A DNA stretch of 64,000 bases from Trichobilharzia regenti (taxonomy: Eukaryota > Platyhelminthes > Trematoda > Strigeidida > Schistosomatidae): the NCBI GenBank assembly GCA_944472135.2, contig OX235270.1, positions 58,657,267 to 58,721,266 of the forward strand. Reading direction: 5' to 3'. Under the pieces are notes generated by a model. The model made no database searches. It saw only the letters and a program-made list of their open reading frames with translations, and was not told where the DNA came from. Positions 34,069 to 44,589 of this stretch are shown here, in pieces. The position numbers were made by a program, and so were the translations under genes. Numbering within the stretch: the first letter of the stretch is position 1; each line of letters starts with the position of its first letter.

Positions 34069-35248
34069 TAACACCAACCAACCCTGTCAATAATGATCGC
34101 CCTTACCTATGATTCATGGAAACTACAATTAACACAAACGTTAAAGTGATTTGTGCGTATTGCCATACATTTATATCTAGTGGTACTTATCGTAACCCAT
34201 TTAGTGACTCTCGAGAACCAGCATGATTTGTATATATCATGCTTCATTGTATCAAAAGCCTTCTTGAAAAAAGCTGCTCAATTCACTCATGGTTCAAATT
34301 TCAACATGTTACCCTCACCTACAGCACAAATCATCTCAGGTTCTCCACTGAATTTTCCAGGATATACAGTTAAACAGTGAGTCTCACAGATATCAACAGA
34401 CTGTTATGTCAAGTCAACTGTCACGCACGGCTGCGCAAGCTCATCAGGGTGCCTATTTGCATTCGCAGAGCTGGAGAAAAAAATATCTCTCGTCTTCTCG
34501 AGAGGCTACTTGTTCTGCTACCCTGAAGCTACACCTCACGCTACGCTTGATTTGGATTAAATGTGACTCATACGGGAAGGCTGAATAGGTATCCAGACAA
34601 CCGTGTTCAAAGACATTCTCAGCAAAATGTTGAAGAGGATGCACATCACAAACTAACTCATCAGGTCAAAGTCTGTCAAAAAGTAACAGATATTTTCTAA
34701 GCTGTTGTTTCACAATTTATAGCGATAACGTGGATTACATAAGATGTAAACAGTTCCAAACAACCTGCGAAAGCTAGAGTACAATGGAGTGGGTACCATT
34801 GAAGTACCATTGCTAAACGGTGACAACCGATCAATATTCAGGTGCAGACTTATGCTATCAAGAGATGCAAACACCAACAACTCAATATAGGCGTGAATAT
34901 ACTTCGCAAACCAATATGATAAAAAACTGCACTACTAATAACAATTATGGAGTAGGATTCTCTAGTCTTCAGAAGCTGTCTCTTATTCGTTGGTACAGTT
35001 GTAAGGCACTGCTTTAACAGTTGCATTATCTCATCATCAACAAATGAAACGTTAATAGTCACCAAAACCTTCAAGATAGTAACTCTAGGGTTCTCATTCG
35101 GATTACTTTTTGTTGTATTATCGGAAAATTCATCCTTAGACTCCGCAGCGTCAACTGCATCATCTCATAAATCTTCAACTATTGAAGTTAAGAAACCTAC
35201 TTGGTAAGGTTATCTGCATGTCAGCATGTACGTTTTCCTTGTTACTAG
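34069..35248. other. Intergenic, no gene recognised
   Basis: Short frames only; nothing matched a known domain. Confidence 0.4.
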
Positions 35249-35477
35249 TGTGGTGAGAGCAGACTGCTAGCCGATTGGTTGACACTAGTCTACGTTAATG
35301 TCTAGGTCACTAATATGGGCCGTGAGAAAATATGAACAAGGCTGTTTCAACAACCAATCAGAAGACTGCCTTTTTCTGCTTGCATAAGCTTTATTAATGC
35401 ACATAAAATATATATAAATACGTGTTGATTTTCGTAATAAAACGATCTGTTGCCAGCCCTTGTCTTCTGTTGTTACA
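35249..35477 (+). mobile_element. 5' LTR of the Gypsy element
   Basis: 229 bp. Includes AAATATATATAAATACG near 35405-35425 (TATA-like) and AATAAAACG near 35435 (poly(A)-signal-like). Confidence 0.95.
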
Positions 35478-35501
35478 TTTGGTGTCGCTGCCTCCAAAAA
35501 G

Positions 35502-36734
35502 ATGAAGATCCCGTGGCCAGCTGCGTTTGAAGAAGGAGACATACGGAGCTTCTTACGTGACTTCGAGGCCGTTGCTGAGCTGGTGGGTGTCAAGGAGCAG
35601 GCGGCGAAGGCAGTTGTCCTGGGGACGCTGTTGAGAGGCCGAGCGAAGGCTGCATATGACAGCGTAGACAGGTCAAATGGCACAGCGTCTTGGAAGAAAT
35701 TGGTTGAACGACTAGTGTCCGAGTTTGACAGCGAAACAGACAGACAGCTAGCAATGCAGCAGTTCCGGTCAATGAAGCTTGGACCTGATGGAGACCCGCT
35801 AGTGTTGGCGGTGAAACTGACTAATCTACTTCGACGCGCGCTTCCCACTTTAGATGAAGAATCAGAAGCGCAGTTACTGTCTTCCCAATTCATCGAGAGT
35901 GTCCCAGACCACATTTCTCAGCGATTACAACTGGTTAACGCAACGCAGCCGATGGATATTAGTGAGCTGGCGAAGGTGACCAGACAGCTGCTGAGCACAA
36001 CGGTAGCCGCTATAGACCAACCAAAACCAAACGAATATGAGCAGAAAATTGAAGCATTGCAGCGGGAAGTGGCGGCGTTAAAGTTGGCTGATAGAAAAGA
36101 CCGGTGTTTTGAATGCGGTAAGCCGGGACACTGGAGAAGATACTGCCCAGAAAGGCGAAAAAGAAAAAATTTCAGACGGTATAATGCTTGTTCTTTCTTT
36201 CGTATGAACCTAGATTTAGTGGGGGCTATTGAGAAAGGGGCTCTGTATTCGAAGTTGCGAGTGAATGATCGAGAAGTAGTATGTTTGATAGATACAGGGG
36301 CGGCCGTGTCGTTAATAGATAAGAATTTATGTAAGAGTGTTAGTCCGTGTTCATTGACAGTACAAACAGTAGGCGGGTATGTGTTGCGTATCACGGGTAG
36401 ATCGAACTGTACGGTCGTTGTTGGTGGCTGCGAGGTGACGTTTCCTTTCATTGTTGTACCCGAACTACAGCGAACGATATTAGGAGCGGATTTTCTGCGT
36501 GAGATTGGTGCAATAATCGACACGCAAGCGAACGTGGTGATCACGAAATACGGGCATATCAACATGTATGAGACCAGCGAGATAGCAGCGATTAAGCTGT
36601 CGACGGTACACAATGTGACAGAGTTAATTAATAAATACGATCATCTGTTCACTGGAGATGGCGACCCATACGGTTATTGCGATAAGGTGAATCATGAAAT
36701 TCCGTTAAGTGATCCGAAAGTAAGGTCATTTTAA
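35502..36734 (+). CDS. Gypsy gag-protease
   Basis: 411 codons from the first ATG after the LTR (KKMKIPWP); the frame is open further upstream into the LTR but has no ATG there. Gag-type helical region (FLRDFEAVAELVG, WKKLVERLVSEFDSETDRQL), then a CCHC zinc knuckle CFECGKPGHWRRYC near residue 200, then aspartic protease LIDTGAAVSLID near 262 with the second conserved region ILGADFLREIGA near 330. It ends at TAA (36732-36734) a few residues after the protease-RT linker begins. Confidence 0.93.
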   Translation: MKIPWPAAFEEGDIRSFLRDFEAVAELVGVKEQAAKAVVLGTLLRGRAKAAYDSVDRSNGTASWKKLVERLVSEFDSETDRQLAMQQFRSMKLGPDGDPLVLAVKLTNLLRRALPTLDEESEAQLLSSQFIESVPDHISQRLQLVNATQPMDISELAKVTRQLLSTTVAAIDQPKPNEYEQKIEALQREVAALKLADRKDRCFECGKPGHWRRYCPERRKRKNFRRYNACSFFRMNLDLVGAIEKGALYSKLRVNDREVVCLIDTGAAVSLIDKNLCKSVSPCSLTVQTVGGYVLRITGRSNCTVVVGGCEVTFPFIVVPELQRTILGADFLREIGAIIDTQANVVITKYGHINMYETSEIAAIKLSTVHNVTELINKYDHLFTGDGDPYGYCDKVNHEIPLSDPKVRSF

Positions 36735-39341
36735 ACGCGAAGAGTTCCATGTCATCTGGAAGGCGAAGTGGAGCGACAAGTGCAAGAGATGTTAAAAGAT
36801 GACATTATTGAGGAAGCTGATAGCCCGTACAACTCTCCAGTGCTGTTAGTAAAAAAAGCGAATGGGAAGTATAGATTCTGTGTTGATTTTCGACAGTTAA
36901 ACAGTATGACAGAGTTAAGACCGTGTGCCATGCCAACAGTGGTAGAAACTTTAGATCGCCTACAAGGTGCGAATGTGTTTTCGGTTCTCGATCTTCGCTC
37001 AGGATACTGGCAGATACCGATAAAACAAGGTGATAGAGATAAGACGGCTTTCATCGTGGGTCAGACACAATATCGATTTAAACGCATGCCGTTTGGACTA
37101 GCAGGTGCACCGTTTACGTTCAGACGACTGATGAAGCTATTACTTAGGAACTTGAAAAACGTGGAGGTTTATGGTGATGATCTCGTCATATACAGTCAAA
37201 ACGAAAACGATCACGTCAACCATGTAGAAGCCGTGCTGCGACGCATCGAAGAGTTTGGACTACGCGTCAACAAAACCAAGTCCCAGATAGCCAAAAAGAA
37301 TGTTACTCTGTTGGGACATAAAGTGGGAAATGGTGAGATTAAACCACTGCCGGAGAAAATTTTGACGATTAAAACGATTCCAGCCCCGAATTCAAAGAGA
37401 AAACTGAGACAATTCTTGGGTAGAGCAGCGTTTTATAGTCGCTTCGTGAAGAACTTCAATGAGATAGCAGCCCCTCTATACAGGCTACTAGGTGAGCCAA
37501 AGTTTGTTTGGTCGGAAGAATCGCAGAGGACATTCGACAGAATTAAACAGCTGCTCGACCACCAACAAATGACGCTAAAACTACCTGTGCCAGGAAGACA
37601 GTTCACAGTGTGCACAGATGCCAGTGACTACGCTATAGGTGCGGTCCTAAGACAGGACGAGGGAATCGTTGAGTATGCCAGTAGGGTTTTGACCCTCACA
37701 GAGAGAAAGTATTCAACGATAGAGAAAGAATGTTTAGCAATGGTATGGGCAGTCGACAAATGGAGACCTTATTTACTCGGCCGGCGGTTCCACATCGAAA
37801 CTGATCATAAGCCGCTACAATTTTTGAAGACAGCGAGAGACCCACGGGGGAAGTTGTCACGGTGGATGTTGCGTCTTCAGGAGTACGATTTTACGATCTC
37901 ACACGTTCCTGGAAGTGAAAATGTCTTGGCAGATTTGTTATCGAGACCAGAAGATGAGTCTGAGTTGCCCGAGGTCGCTTACGGAGTGCATGCAGTAGAA
38001 CAAGACCCACTAAGACTTGCACGTAGGCAGAGGTTGGACGATACGCTGAATACAGTAATACAGGTGATCACCAACGGAATAGAAGTGGATCAAACTACGG
38101 CGAGTAAGGAGCTAACCACACTACTCAGACAGAGGGATCGACTCAGAGTGAATGCCTACGGGACTCTGACCTGGCGAGAGAACGACGGAAGCTGGCTGGC
38201 TGTCATACCTCAATCGTCGCGCCACGACATGATAGAAGAATGTCACCAGCTAGCGCATACAGGCGTGGCCAGAACGACCGACCTCCTAAGACAAAGTATG
38301 TACTGGCCAGGTATGAGAGAAGACGTAGCAAGATACGTACTTGGATGTCCACGGTGCCAGCTGATGAAAGGTGACCGGTATATACGACCACCACTTCAGT
38401 CGATTCCAGTTACCGCGATAGGTGACTTGTGGTCCGTAGATGTCATGGGTCCATTTCCTCAGACATCCAATGGTAATCAGTACCTCTTGGTGATGACGGA
38501 ACACGCGACACGATGGGTAGACGCCGTAGCAATCCCAGACCAACGTGCAAGAACCGTGACAGATGCAGTAGTTAGACACATTGTTGCAGACCACGGCGTA
38601 CCGAAGACAATACTGACAGACCAAGGTCCCTGTTTCGAGAGTGAAGAGTTTACTTCCCGTTTGCAACAGCTGGGCATCAAGAGGATCAGAACGACCCCAT
38701 ACCATCCACAAACGAATGGCCTAACGGAGAGAAACAACCGTACACTGAAGGAGTGGCTGGCCTCGAAGGGCGGGAACTGGGAAACGGAGCTTCCACTGAT
38801 TTTACTAACACATCGGGCTACCACTCAGGAAACAACGAAGAAGTCACCCTTCCAACTGATGTATGGTAGAAAACCACGATTACCGGTACACAATGAGACC
38901 TGGCCCATGCACCAAAAGTGGAGTACGACGAAATTAAAAGCAGAGAGGAAAGAGGCAGTCAAGAATGTAATACGGAAGCAGCGCAGTGATGTCGCGAAGT
39001 CTCAGATGAAAGAAAGGACGCAGTGCATTACCTTTGCAGTCGGGGACCAAGTGAAGTGTAGAGACAGGAGATATACAGTTGGAGGCGGGCTAGGTTCACG
39101 GAAACTCCTTCCAAAGTGGGAAGGACCATACACAATCACAAAAAGACGGGGTCAAGTATATACCATCCGAAGAGGTGATAAACAGAAACGAGTTAACGCC
39201 AGTCAGCTCCAAAGATGGGTACAGTGGGACAAGCCGGTCAGTAACAATCCTCAACTAGAGGATGTAGCACCCAGAAGGTCGGAACGTCTGCGCACGAAGC
39301 TATTTGACGGGGGGACGAGTGTGGTGAGAGCAGGCTGCTAG
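36735..39341 (+). CDS. Gypsy pol (RT, RNase H, integrase)
   Basis: Open for about 868 codons directly after the stop that ends gag-protease, and in the same frame; the first ATG is at about 36786. RT: FCVDFRQLNSM, FSVLDLRSGYWQIPI, RMPFGLAGAPFTF, catalytic VYGDDLVIYS near residue 145. RNase H: CTDASDYAIGAVL near 294 and ETDHKPLQFL. Integrase: H2C2 finger HQLAHTGVART... CPRCQ near 502-535, core VDVMGPF near 566, LTDQGPCF near 627, NGLTERNN near 664. All catalytic residues are present. Expression would need readthrough of the single stop or reinitiation. Confidence 0.95.
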   Translation, partial: TRRVPCHLEGEVERQVQEMLKDDIIEEADSPYNSPVLLVKKANGKYRFCVDFRQLNSMTELRPCAMPTVVETLDRLQGANVFSVLDLRSGYWQIPIKQGDRDKTAFIVGQTQYRFKRMPFGLAGAPFTFRRLMKLLLRNLKNVEVYGDDLVIYSQNENDHVNHVEAVLRRIEEFGLRVNKTKSQIAKKNVTLLGHKVGNGEIKPLPEKILTIKTIPAPNSKRKLRQFLGRAAFYSRFVKNFNEIAAPLYRLLGEPKFVWSEESQRTFDRIKQLLDHQQMTLKLPVPGRQFTVCTDASDYAIGAVLRQDEGIVEYASRVLTLTERKYSTIEKECLAMVWAVDKWRPYLLGRRFHIETDHKPLQFLKTARDPRGKLSRWMLRLQEYDFTISHVPGSENVLADLLSRPEDESELPEVAYGVHAVEQDPLRLARRQRLDDTLNTVIQVITNGIEVDQTTASKELTTLLRQRDRLRVNAYGTLTWRENDGSWLAVIPQSSRHDMIEECHQLAHTGVARTTDLLRQSMYWPGMREDVARYVLGCPRCQLMKGDRYIRPPLQSIPVTAIGDLWSVDVMGPFPQTSNGNQYLLVMTEHATRWVDAVAIPDQRARTVTDAVVRHIVADHGVPKTILTDQGPCFESEEFTSRLQQLGIKRIRTTPYHPQTNGLTERNNRTLKEWLASKGGNWETELPLILLTHRATTQETTKKSPFQLMYGRKPRLPVHNETWPMHQKWSTTKLKAERKEAVKNVIRKQRSDVAKSQMKERTQCITFAVGDQVKCRDRRYTVGGGLGSRKLLPKWEGPYTITKRRGQVYTIRRGDKQKRVNASQLQRWVQWDKPVSNNPQLEDVAPRRSERLRTKLFDGGTSVVRAGC

Positions 39342-39548
39342 CCGATTGGTTGGCACTAATCTACGTTAATGTCTAGGTCACTAATATGGGCCGTGAGAAA
39401 ATATGAACAAGGCTGTTTCAACAACCAATCAGAAGACTGCCTTTTTCTGCTTGCATAAGCTTTATTAATGCACATAAAATATATATAAATACGTGTTGAT
39501 TTTCGTAATAAAACGATCTGTTGCCAGCCCTTGTCTTCTGTTGTTACA
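39320..39548 (+). mobile_element. 3' LTR of the Gypsy element
   Basis: 229 bp; near-identical partner of 35249-35477. Confidence 0.95.
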
Positions 39549-39552
39549 CTAG

Positions 39553-39840
39553 GAGTTGGACCAACATAGCGCTCACTAGCTTCGACTGTGTAATTGGGAA
39601 GTATTTTCTTGGCAAGGTCACTAAACAATTCCAACTTCAATCATCTGTTCCTCCTGTGAATTGTGGATCGATGACATCACTTTTTCCATCCAAAAGAAGT
39701 ACAAAGGTATATTAAAAGGGATAAACTGCTTCTAAGATGTCTAGGATGATTCCCATCACTGGCACTTGGTAACACTTCACTTTCAGAAACATTAAAATAA
39801 AATTAATATAAATACTGCACAGTAAATATTTCACTCACTT
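39553..39840. other. Unassigned flank
   Basis: On the minus strand an open stretch running into the Gypsy insertion site could be exon-like (LELFSDLAKKILPNY), but no conserved partner or convincing splice sites were found. Left uncalled. Confidence 0.3.
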
Positions 39841-39848
39841 ACCACGCT

Positions 39849-40008
39849 AGGAATGTACGAGCCCAAAATTTGCAGACCGACCATTGATATCAGGTGTGCG
39901 TCGGCCTGCAAATTTTGGGCTACCGATATCCATGCTGAAAATTCCATACTTGTACCAAAATTACAGCGTGGAATCAAGCTGTAAATCAAAAAAATAAAAA
40001 AATATTTG
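39849..40008 (+). repeat. Rearranged copy of the tRNA-derived SINE
   Basis: 39904-40008 is the SINE body and A-rich tail in plus orientation (CTGCAAATTTTGGGCTACCG to CAAAAAAATAAAAAAA). 39849-39903 is part of the same SINE body in inverted orientation (AGCCCAAAATTTGCAG to GGTGTGCGTCGG), so the two form a small fold-back. Confidence 0.8.
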
Positions 40009-40182
40009 AAATCGCGGTTTTTGAAGATTGACATAAACTAGCGAGTGAAGTAAATCAGTGAAATAAAGTAGTCTGAATTTTTCTTCATAGAACTCACCAA
40101 TGGATACATTTAGTTTTATCATAACCTGGCTGTTATTTGCTTTACTCTATAGAGTTAAAATATGAGTTCAGAAATTTCAGAA

Positions 40183-40374
40183 TCGAGAGTATGGGTCTCA
40201 GGGGGACTTGTTTTTGTGTATCTTCGGAAGGCCATACATGTGTGGCAAGTGGGATCCTCGGGGTTGACAACAATACGTACAATGATTTGAAACCCCGAGG
40301 GGCCCGCCTGCCACACTTGTATGGCCTTCCGAAGATACACAAAAACAAGCCCCCGTGAGACCCATACTTTCGAT
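40183..40374. repeat. Fold-back at the 5' edge of the Penelope-like element
   Basis: Left arm 40183-40266 and right arm 40292-40374 are near-perfect reverse complements around a 25-bp loop. Both arms encode, on opposite strands, the RT stretch LPKIHKNK, so both are coding-derived. Confidence 0.9.
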
Positions 40375-40415
40375 GATCAACTCACCCCAACATAAGGTGG
40401 CACCTTGGCTTGTGG

Positions 40416-41698
40416 AGAAGTTGGAACCTATTCGGTGAAAGTCTCATTTCATTTCTCTGAGAGTGTGAACCACATGGACGTTTTAAATAAGTTCATGGTG
40501 TCATTTGATGTGACCTCCTCGTTCACAATGATTCTAATCAACGAAACTATTGAGAAAGAAGAGAACACGAAGTTCAGCAAAGATATCTTTTCGGCGATTT
40601 CATTCTCAAAAGCTGTACAATCGCATTTATATAGATTATTTTAACATGGATGGAATTGCAATGGGATCTCCTCTTGGCCCGCTTTTAGCAGACTGCTTTA
40701 TGGCCAGTTTGGAGAGTGGAGTTTTAAAATCAACAATAAACAAATTAATACTATACAAAAGGTACGTTGACGATACCTTTATAGTCTGCTACGAGAACTC
40801 GGACTTCAACTGCATCTTACAAGAATTCAATAATTCCCATCCTTCGATTAAATTCACAATGGAGTTAGAAAGCGATTCAAAGATTCCATTTCTGGACGTG
40901 GAATTGACAAGAAGAGATGATGGAACCCTGAAGAGGTCCATCCACAGAAAACCGACATGGAATGGCCAACTAACGCATTTCTATAGTTGGATACCTCTAA
41001 GCCGAAAACGAGCCCTCATCAGCGCACTAACCCATCGCGTTAGAAAAATCTGCAGCAACGATTGCATGGAAGAGGAGCTCCTATTCCTCAAAAATATCCT
41101 GGCTCAAAATGGCTACCCGACACGTTTTGTCGAAAAGAACATGAAACCTAAACCTAAAAGAGAAGAATGCGATTCAGCGCCAAAGAAAACGCCGTATCTA
41201 AATCTGAATTTCAAGGGAGATTTGGCAGCTGATATCCTGAAGAGGAGAATATCCAGCTCTCTAAAGAAGACCTTCCCTGCAGCAACACTAAGAGTGACAT
41301 TCTCTAGCCGCCCAATACTTCAAAACAACACGAAGGACAAACTTTCGCATATGACCAATTCAATGTGCATATACCAGTTCACTTGCTCGTGCGGAGCTAG
41401 GTACATAGGTCGTTGTATGCGCGTCCTCTCAAAACGTGTTAGAGAACACTACCCAGCGTGGCTGCAAAGAGGAGGCACCGGTTCAATCAGAAGTGCCATT
41501 ATTGAACATCTGGTCAACACCTCCCACAAAATCTCAACCGATTCTTTCAAAGTGATTTACAAAGTCAACAGAAACCTACCAAAAGCAATATGTTTCCGAC
41601 TTCTTTGTACTGCAGAAGCCCTCGCAATATGCATCGAGAAGCCGGAGCTGTGTGTTCAAAAGAAGTTAGTCCAACCTCTACAACTACCATGGACCTAG
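40416..41698 (+). pseudogene. Penelope-like RT / GIY-YIG protein, one frameshift
   Basis: The first frame (to 40644) includes NKFMVSFDVTSSFTMI, the first RT catalytic region. After a frame change near 40600, the second frame is open for more than 350 codons: MDGIAMGSPLGPLLADCF, the catalytic RYVDDTFIV near 40760, FLDVELTRRDDGTLKRSIHR, RKPTWNGQLTHFYSW, then the GIY-YIG module CIYQFTCSCGARYIGRCMR near 41365-41425 and a conserved end ELCVQKKLVQP. GIY-YIG is the endonuclease that distinguishes Penelope-like elements from other retroelements. The 5' part of RT is missing. Confidence 0.88.
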
Positions 41699-41839
41699 CT
41701 TGGTATGTTCCCTTTGTTTCCGTCTTTTTTTTCTCTTCCTCGTCTGTTTTCGTTCTTGTTTTTTCCTTTAGAGCATTTTTCGTTCGCTGTGTGTCTGATT
41801 CTTAGTCCCTCAATCTTCGTTTAATCCACCTAATTTTTT

Positions 41840-42465
41840 TTTCAGCTATAAAAACAGTTATTTTAAGTTTGTTTCCATGCTTTCCCTGTTCACATTTATA
41901 ATTCGTTTGAAATAACTATTTTACAATTATATCTTAATATTGTGCAATTTTTGTGTTTCTAAGGCTTTTGTAATCTATATTCACACGTCCTAACTTTCAT
42001 TTCAGGCTCAAATTATTTTTTCAGTTAAAAAAACTAGTTATTTTAATTTTGTTTCCATACTCCTCCTGATCACACTTGTAATCCGTTTAAAATAACCATT
42101 CTACAATTATATTCTAATCCTGTGTAATTTTTTGTTTCTATGCATCTTGTAATCTATATTCATACCTCCTAACTAACATGTCAAGTTGAAAATTTTGATT
42201 TCAATTTGTTTCCATGCTCATTTTGTTCACACCTGTAGTTCGTCCTATCCCTGCGTTTCTAAACCTCTTGTAATTCATATCAAGTCGAAAATAATTATCA
42301 CCTTCGATTCGCCTTTAAAATTATTTCTCCAGTTATCAAATATTAATTTTTTGCATACGTTGTAACTATTTTCTAATCCTATGAAATCTTGTCTCTAAGC
42401 CTCTTGTAATCTATATTCGTACCTTCAAACTATCATATCAAGTTGAAAATTATTATCACCTTCGT
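41840..42465 (+). repeat. Degenerate ~170-180 bp tandem repeat in the element's 3' UTR
   Basis: Units share TTGTTTCCAT(A/G)CT, TGTTCACA-like, TGTAATCTATATTC(A/G)(C/T)AC and TTCTAA(G/A)-type blocks; the TTGTAATCTATATTC block occurs at 41968, 42149 and 42407, with a shorter derivative near 42270. Unit length drifts and divergence is considerable. Confidence 0.7.
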
Positions 42466-42489
42466 TACTATGTGAAATTAAACAAATAA

Positions 42490-42612
42490 TAATTCTATCC
42501 ATGTTAAAATAATCTATATAAATGCGATTGTACAGCTTTTGAGAATGAAATCGCCGAAAAGATATCTTTGCTGAACTTCGTGTTTTCTTCTTTCTAATGT
42601 CCATATGGGTAT
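42490..42612 (-). repeat. Inverted fragment of the neighbouring Penelope RT
   Basis: The minus strand encodes SSAKISFRRFHSQKLYNRIY and IDYFNMD, identical to the plus-strand frame at about 40560-40655. This ~120-bp piece separates the two Penelope-like elements and is inverted relative to both. Confidence 0.85.
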
Positions 42613-43775
42613 TTTCCAAGAAACTATTGAGAACATTCGTCAGCAGTCCAATCTTCTCCCACTCCCAGAGTCGGAATCAAAACGCCTACTGCTTATGTGT
42701 ACCATGTGCAGTTCCAATTTGACAACATTCTTTACCGCTAAGTAGATGGTGTAGCTATGGGCATTCCAATTAACCCTGTTTTAGCAGATATATTCATGTC
42801 CAATCTTGAAAGAACAAAGTTGAAGCGTGCAATTGACGAAACAACTTCTTACTGTCGATATGTTGATGACACATTTATAGTGTGCAAAAATGAAAGTCAT
42901 GCTTCACACTTCACCTTCAGATTATTCAATGATGCACACACCAATATTGAGTTTACTATGGAACATGAAAGTGACGGAAAGTTTCACTTCCTCGACATTG
43001 CCATGGAACGCCTAGAAGACGATAGTCTTCAAAAGTCAATTTATCGAAAGCCTACATGGAAAGGACAATATCTACATTTCAATAGCTTTTGTCCAAATAC
43101 GCGGTCTAGTCAAGACTGTACTATAGAGCGAGGAGAATATGCTCTATAGAGAAATTAGAGGAAGAATTCGAGTTTCTTGAAAAGACATTGAAGAGCAACG
43201 GGTGGGCTCAAAGGTTCATCAACAAGTATGGGAGATCTGAAGTCACAAATGTAAAATAAATCACAGTGGGAGAAAAGCCAATCTACTTTCAGCTTGATTA
43301 TAAAGGTGAAAACATTGCAACGATGATCACCAGAAGGTCGAGTACATCACTAACCATAGCCTATCCTGCAGCTAAGATCATTCCTGTCTATCGAACAATT
43401 TCCTCTGTAGTGCAATCAAAAATTGATAGATATCCTTCTCATATTAACTCCAACTGGATATACAAATTCACATGTATCTGCGGGAGCAGTTACATTGGAA
43501 GGACAGAAAGAAGGGCATATCTACGATTTTCTGAACATGTACCAAAAAGCTTACGTCTAAAGGGAACAAAGGCTTTGAACAGTGCCATCGCCAGGCGTTT
43601 CCTCGACACGGATTATGAGGTGGAAATCGAAAAATCCTTCAAAATTATCAATAGACAAAAGAGCTGCATTCTCCTCAAGTTTGCCGAAGCAATTTCTATC
43701 AAACGCTTCAAACCAGATTTATGTGTTCAGAAAGAATTCTTTCCTTGCCCTGGTGACTGGATGTTTAAAGGTTGA
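42613..43775 (+). pseudogene. Second Penelope-like RT / GIY-YIG, different subfamily
   Basis: RT: VDGVAMGIPINPVLADIF after a stop at 42739, catalytic CRYVDDTFIVCK near 42855, FLDIAMERLEDDSLQKSIYR, RKPTWKGQYLHFNSF. A frame change and stops fall at 43100-43265. The second long frame (43266-43775) includes PIYFQLDYKGENIATMI and the GIY-YIG module WIYKFTCICGSSYIGRTERR near 43455-43510, ending in CVQKEFFPCPG. Amino-acid divergence from 40550-41698 is high, so it is a separate subfamily. Confidence 0.88.
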
Positions 43776-44589
43776 CGGATATCTCGTTCAACAACTTCTA
43801 ATTAATTTATTCTCGCGTACCAAAGACAAAGCAAAAGCCAATAATTGATCGTCCAAACCAAGCGATATATTTAGAAGCCAAAACAAGCCGTTAGACGAAC
43901 GCTTAGCTAGCTAGTGATCGTGCACGTGACACGACGAGGTACCAAATGGCGGGGATGCTTGACCGGAAGCCTTCAGCTAAACAAGTCGACTTAAACAGTG
44001 GTGGTCAGCATCCAATGAGTGATTGCTGTGGTCAATAATTTTGGGGAATTATTTACCGCTACAGCTCACTCCCCCCCTAGTGGGGTCGTGAGGACCCTAA
44101 GACAGAACCAGCCGGAAGTAAAAATACTCGATGGATCCCTTTCGGGTGAAAAAATCTTCCGAGCGGCTTGGTCGTATGCCTACTGGTTTGTCTGCCTATG
44201 CTAGTAGGGTGTTTGTACATAGCTTCCTGGTGTTGTTCGTTGGATTCCGTGCTTCGTTTGTTTCCTGTCCAGTGCCCGTCGCACCTGGAAAAGAAAACAA
44301 GAACGCTAAGAACCATGTCGAGGAAAATGTACGAAATGAGCTTTTTGGTTAAAAAAAAATTGTGTGCATTTACTATACAGTAAAATAATGTTAAGTTCAG
44401 AACATCGAGAAAAAAAAATACATCTAATTAATTTTTTGTGTATGTTACATGAACCGTTGGAAAAAAAAATTTTTTGTGTTCGGTGGTACTGTATATAAAA
44501 AAAAATTGATACGTCAAAAAAAAAATAGTCAGTACCACAAACGAATGGGTTGCGTGAATCACACGACTTCGTTAAGTCAAATAAGTGTG
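43776..44589. other. Unassigned region with a cluster of A runs
   Basis: GC-richer non-coding stretch (43860-44330) with no recognised motif, followed by 44349-44526 holding five runs of eight or more A within 180 bp. It could be the 5' end of an unrecognised retroelement. Confidence 0.35.

Larger units (their letters stand above)
35249..39548 (+). mobile_element. Nearly intact Gypsy LTR retrotransposon
   Basis: 4.3 kb, with 229-bp LTRs at 35249-35477 and 39320-39548 (TGTGGTGAG to GTTGTTACA) that differ at three positions by eye. CTAG lies directly outside each end (35245-35248, 39549-39552). A primer binding site candidate TGGTGTCGCTGCC starts two bases after the 5' LTR, and a polypurine tract (GACGGGGGGACGAG) precedes the 3' LTR. 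Gag-protease and pol are in the same frame, separated by a single stop codon. Relics of related copies lie at 50990-52165 and 63250-63890. Confidence 0.97.
40140..42470 (+). mobile_element. Penelope-like element with fold-back 5' end and tandem 3' UTR
   Basis: A plus-strand coding region for RT plus GIY-YIG runs to 41698. Its 5' edge is an inverted duplication (40183-40374) of the RT segment encoding YGLPKIHKNKPP, and a roughly 3.5-copy tandem array (41840-42465) follows. Penelope insertions are commonly 5'-truncated with inverted terminal pieces, as here. Confidence 0.85.

Noticed and set aside
38203..38824. Minus-strand frames within the Gypsy integrase
   Set aside because: Antisense shadows of a conserved pol ORF.
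39553..39640. Minus-strand exon interrupted by the Gypsy insertion
   Set aside because: Open for about 30 codons only, with an in-frame stop just upstream and no clear acceptor or family match.
41840..42465. CRISPR-like or satellite array
   Set aside because: Units are long, degenerate and lack repeat-spacer structure; they follow a Penelope stop codon and are best read as its 3' UTR.
44077..44352. Short overlapping frames on both strands at 44.1-44.35 kb
   Set aside because: No conserved motif; higher GC gives chance open frames.
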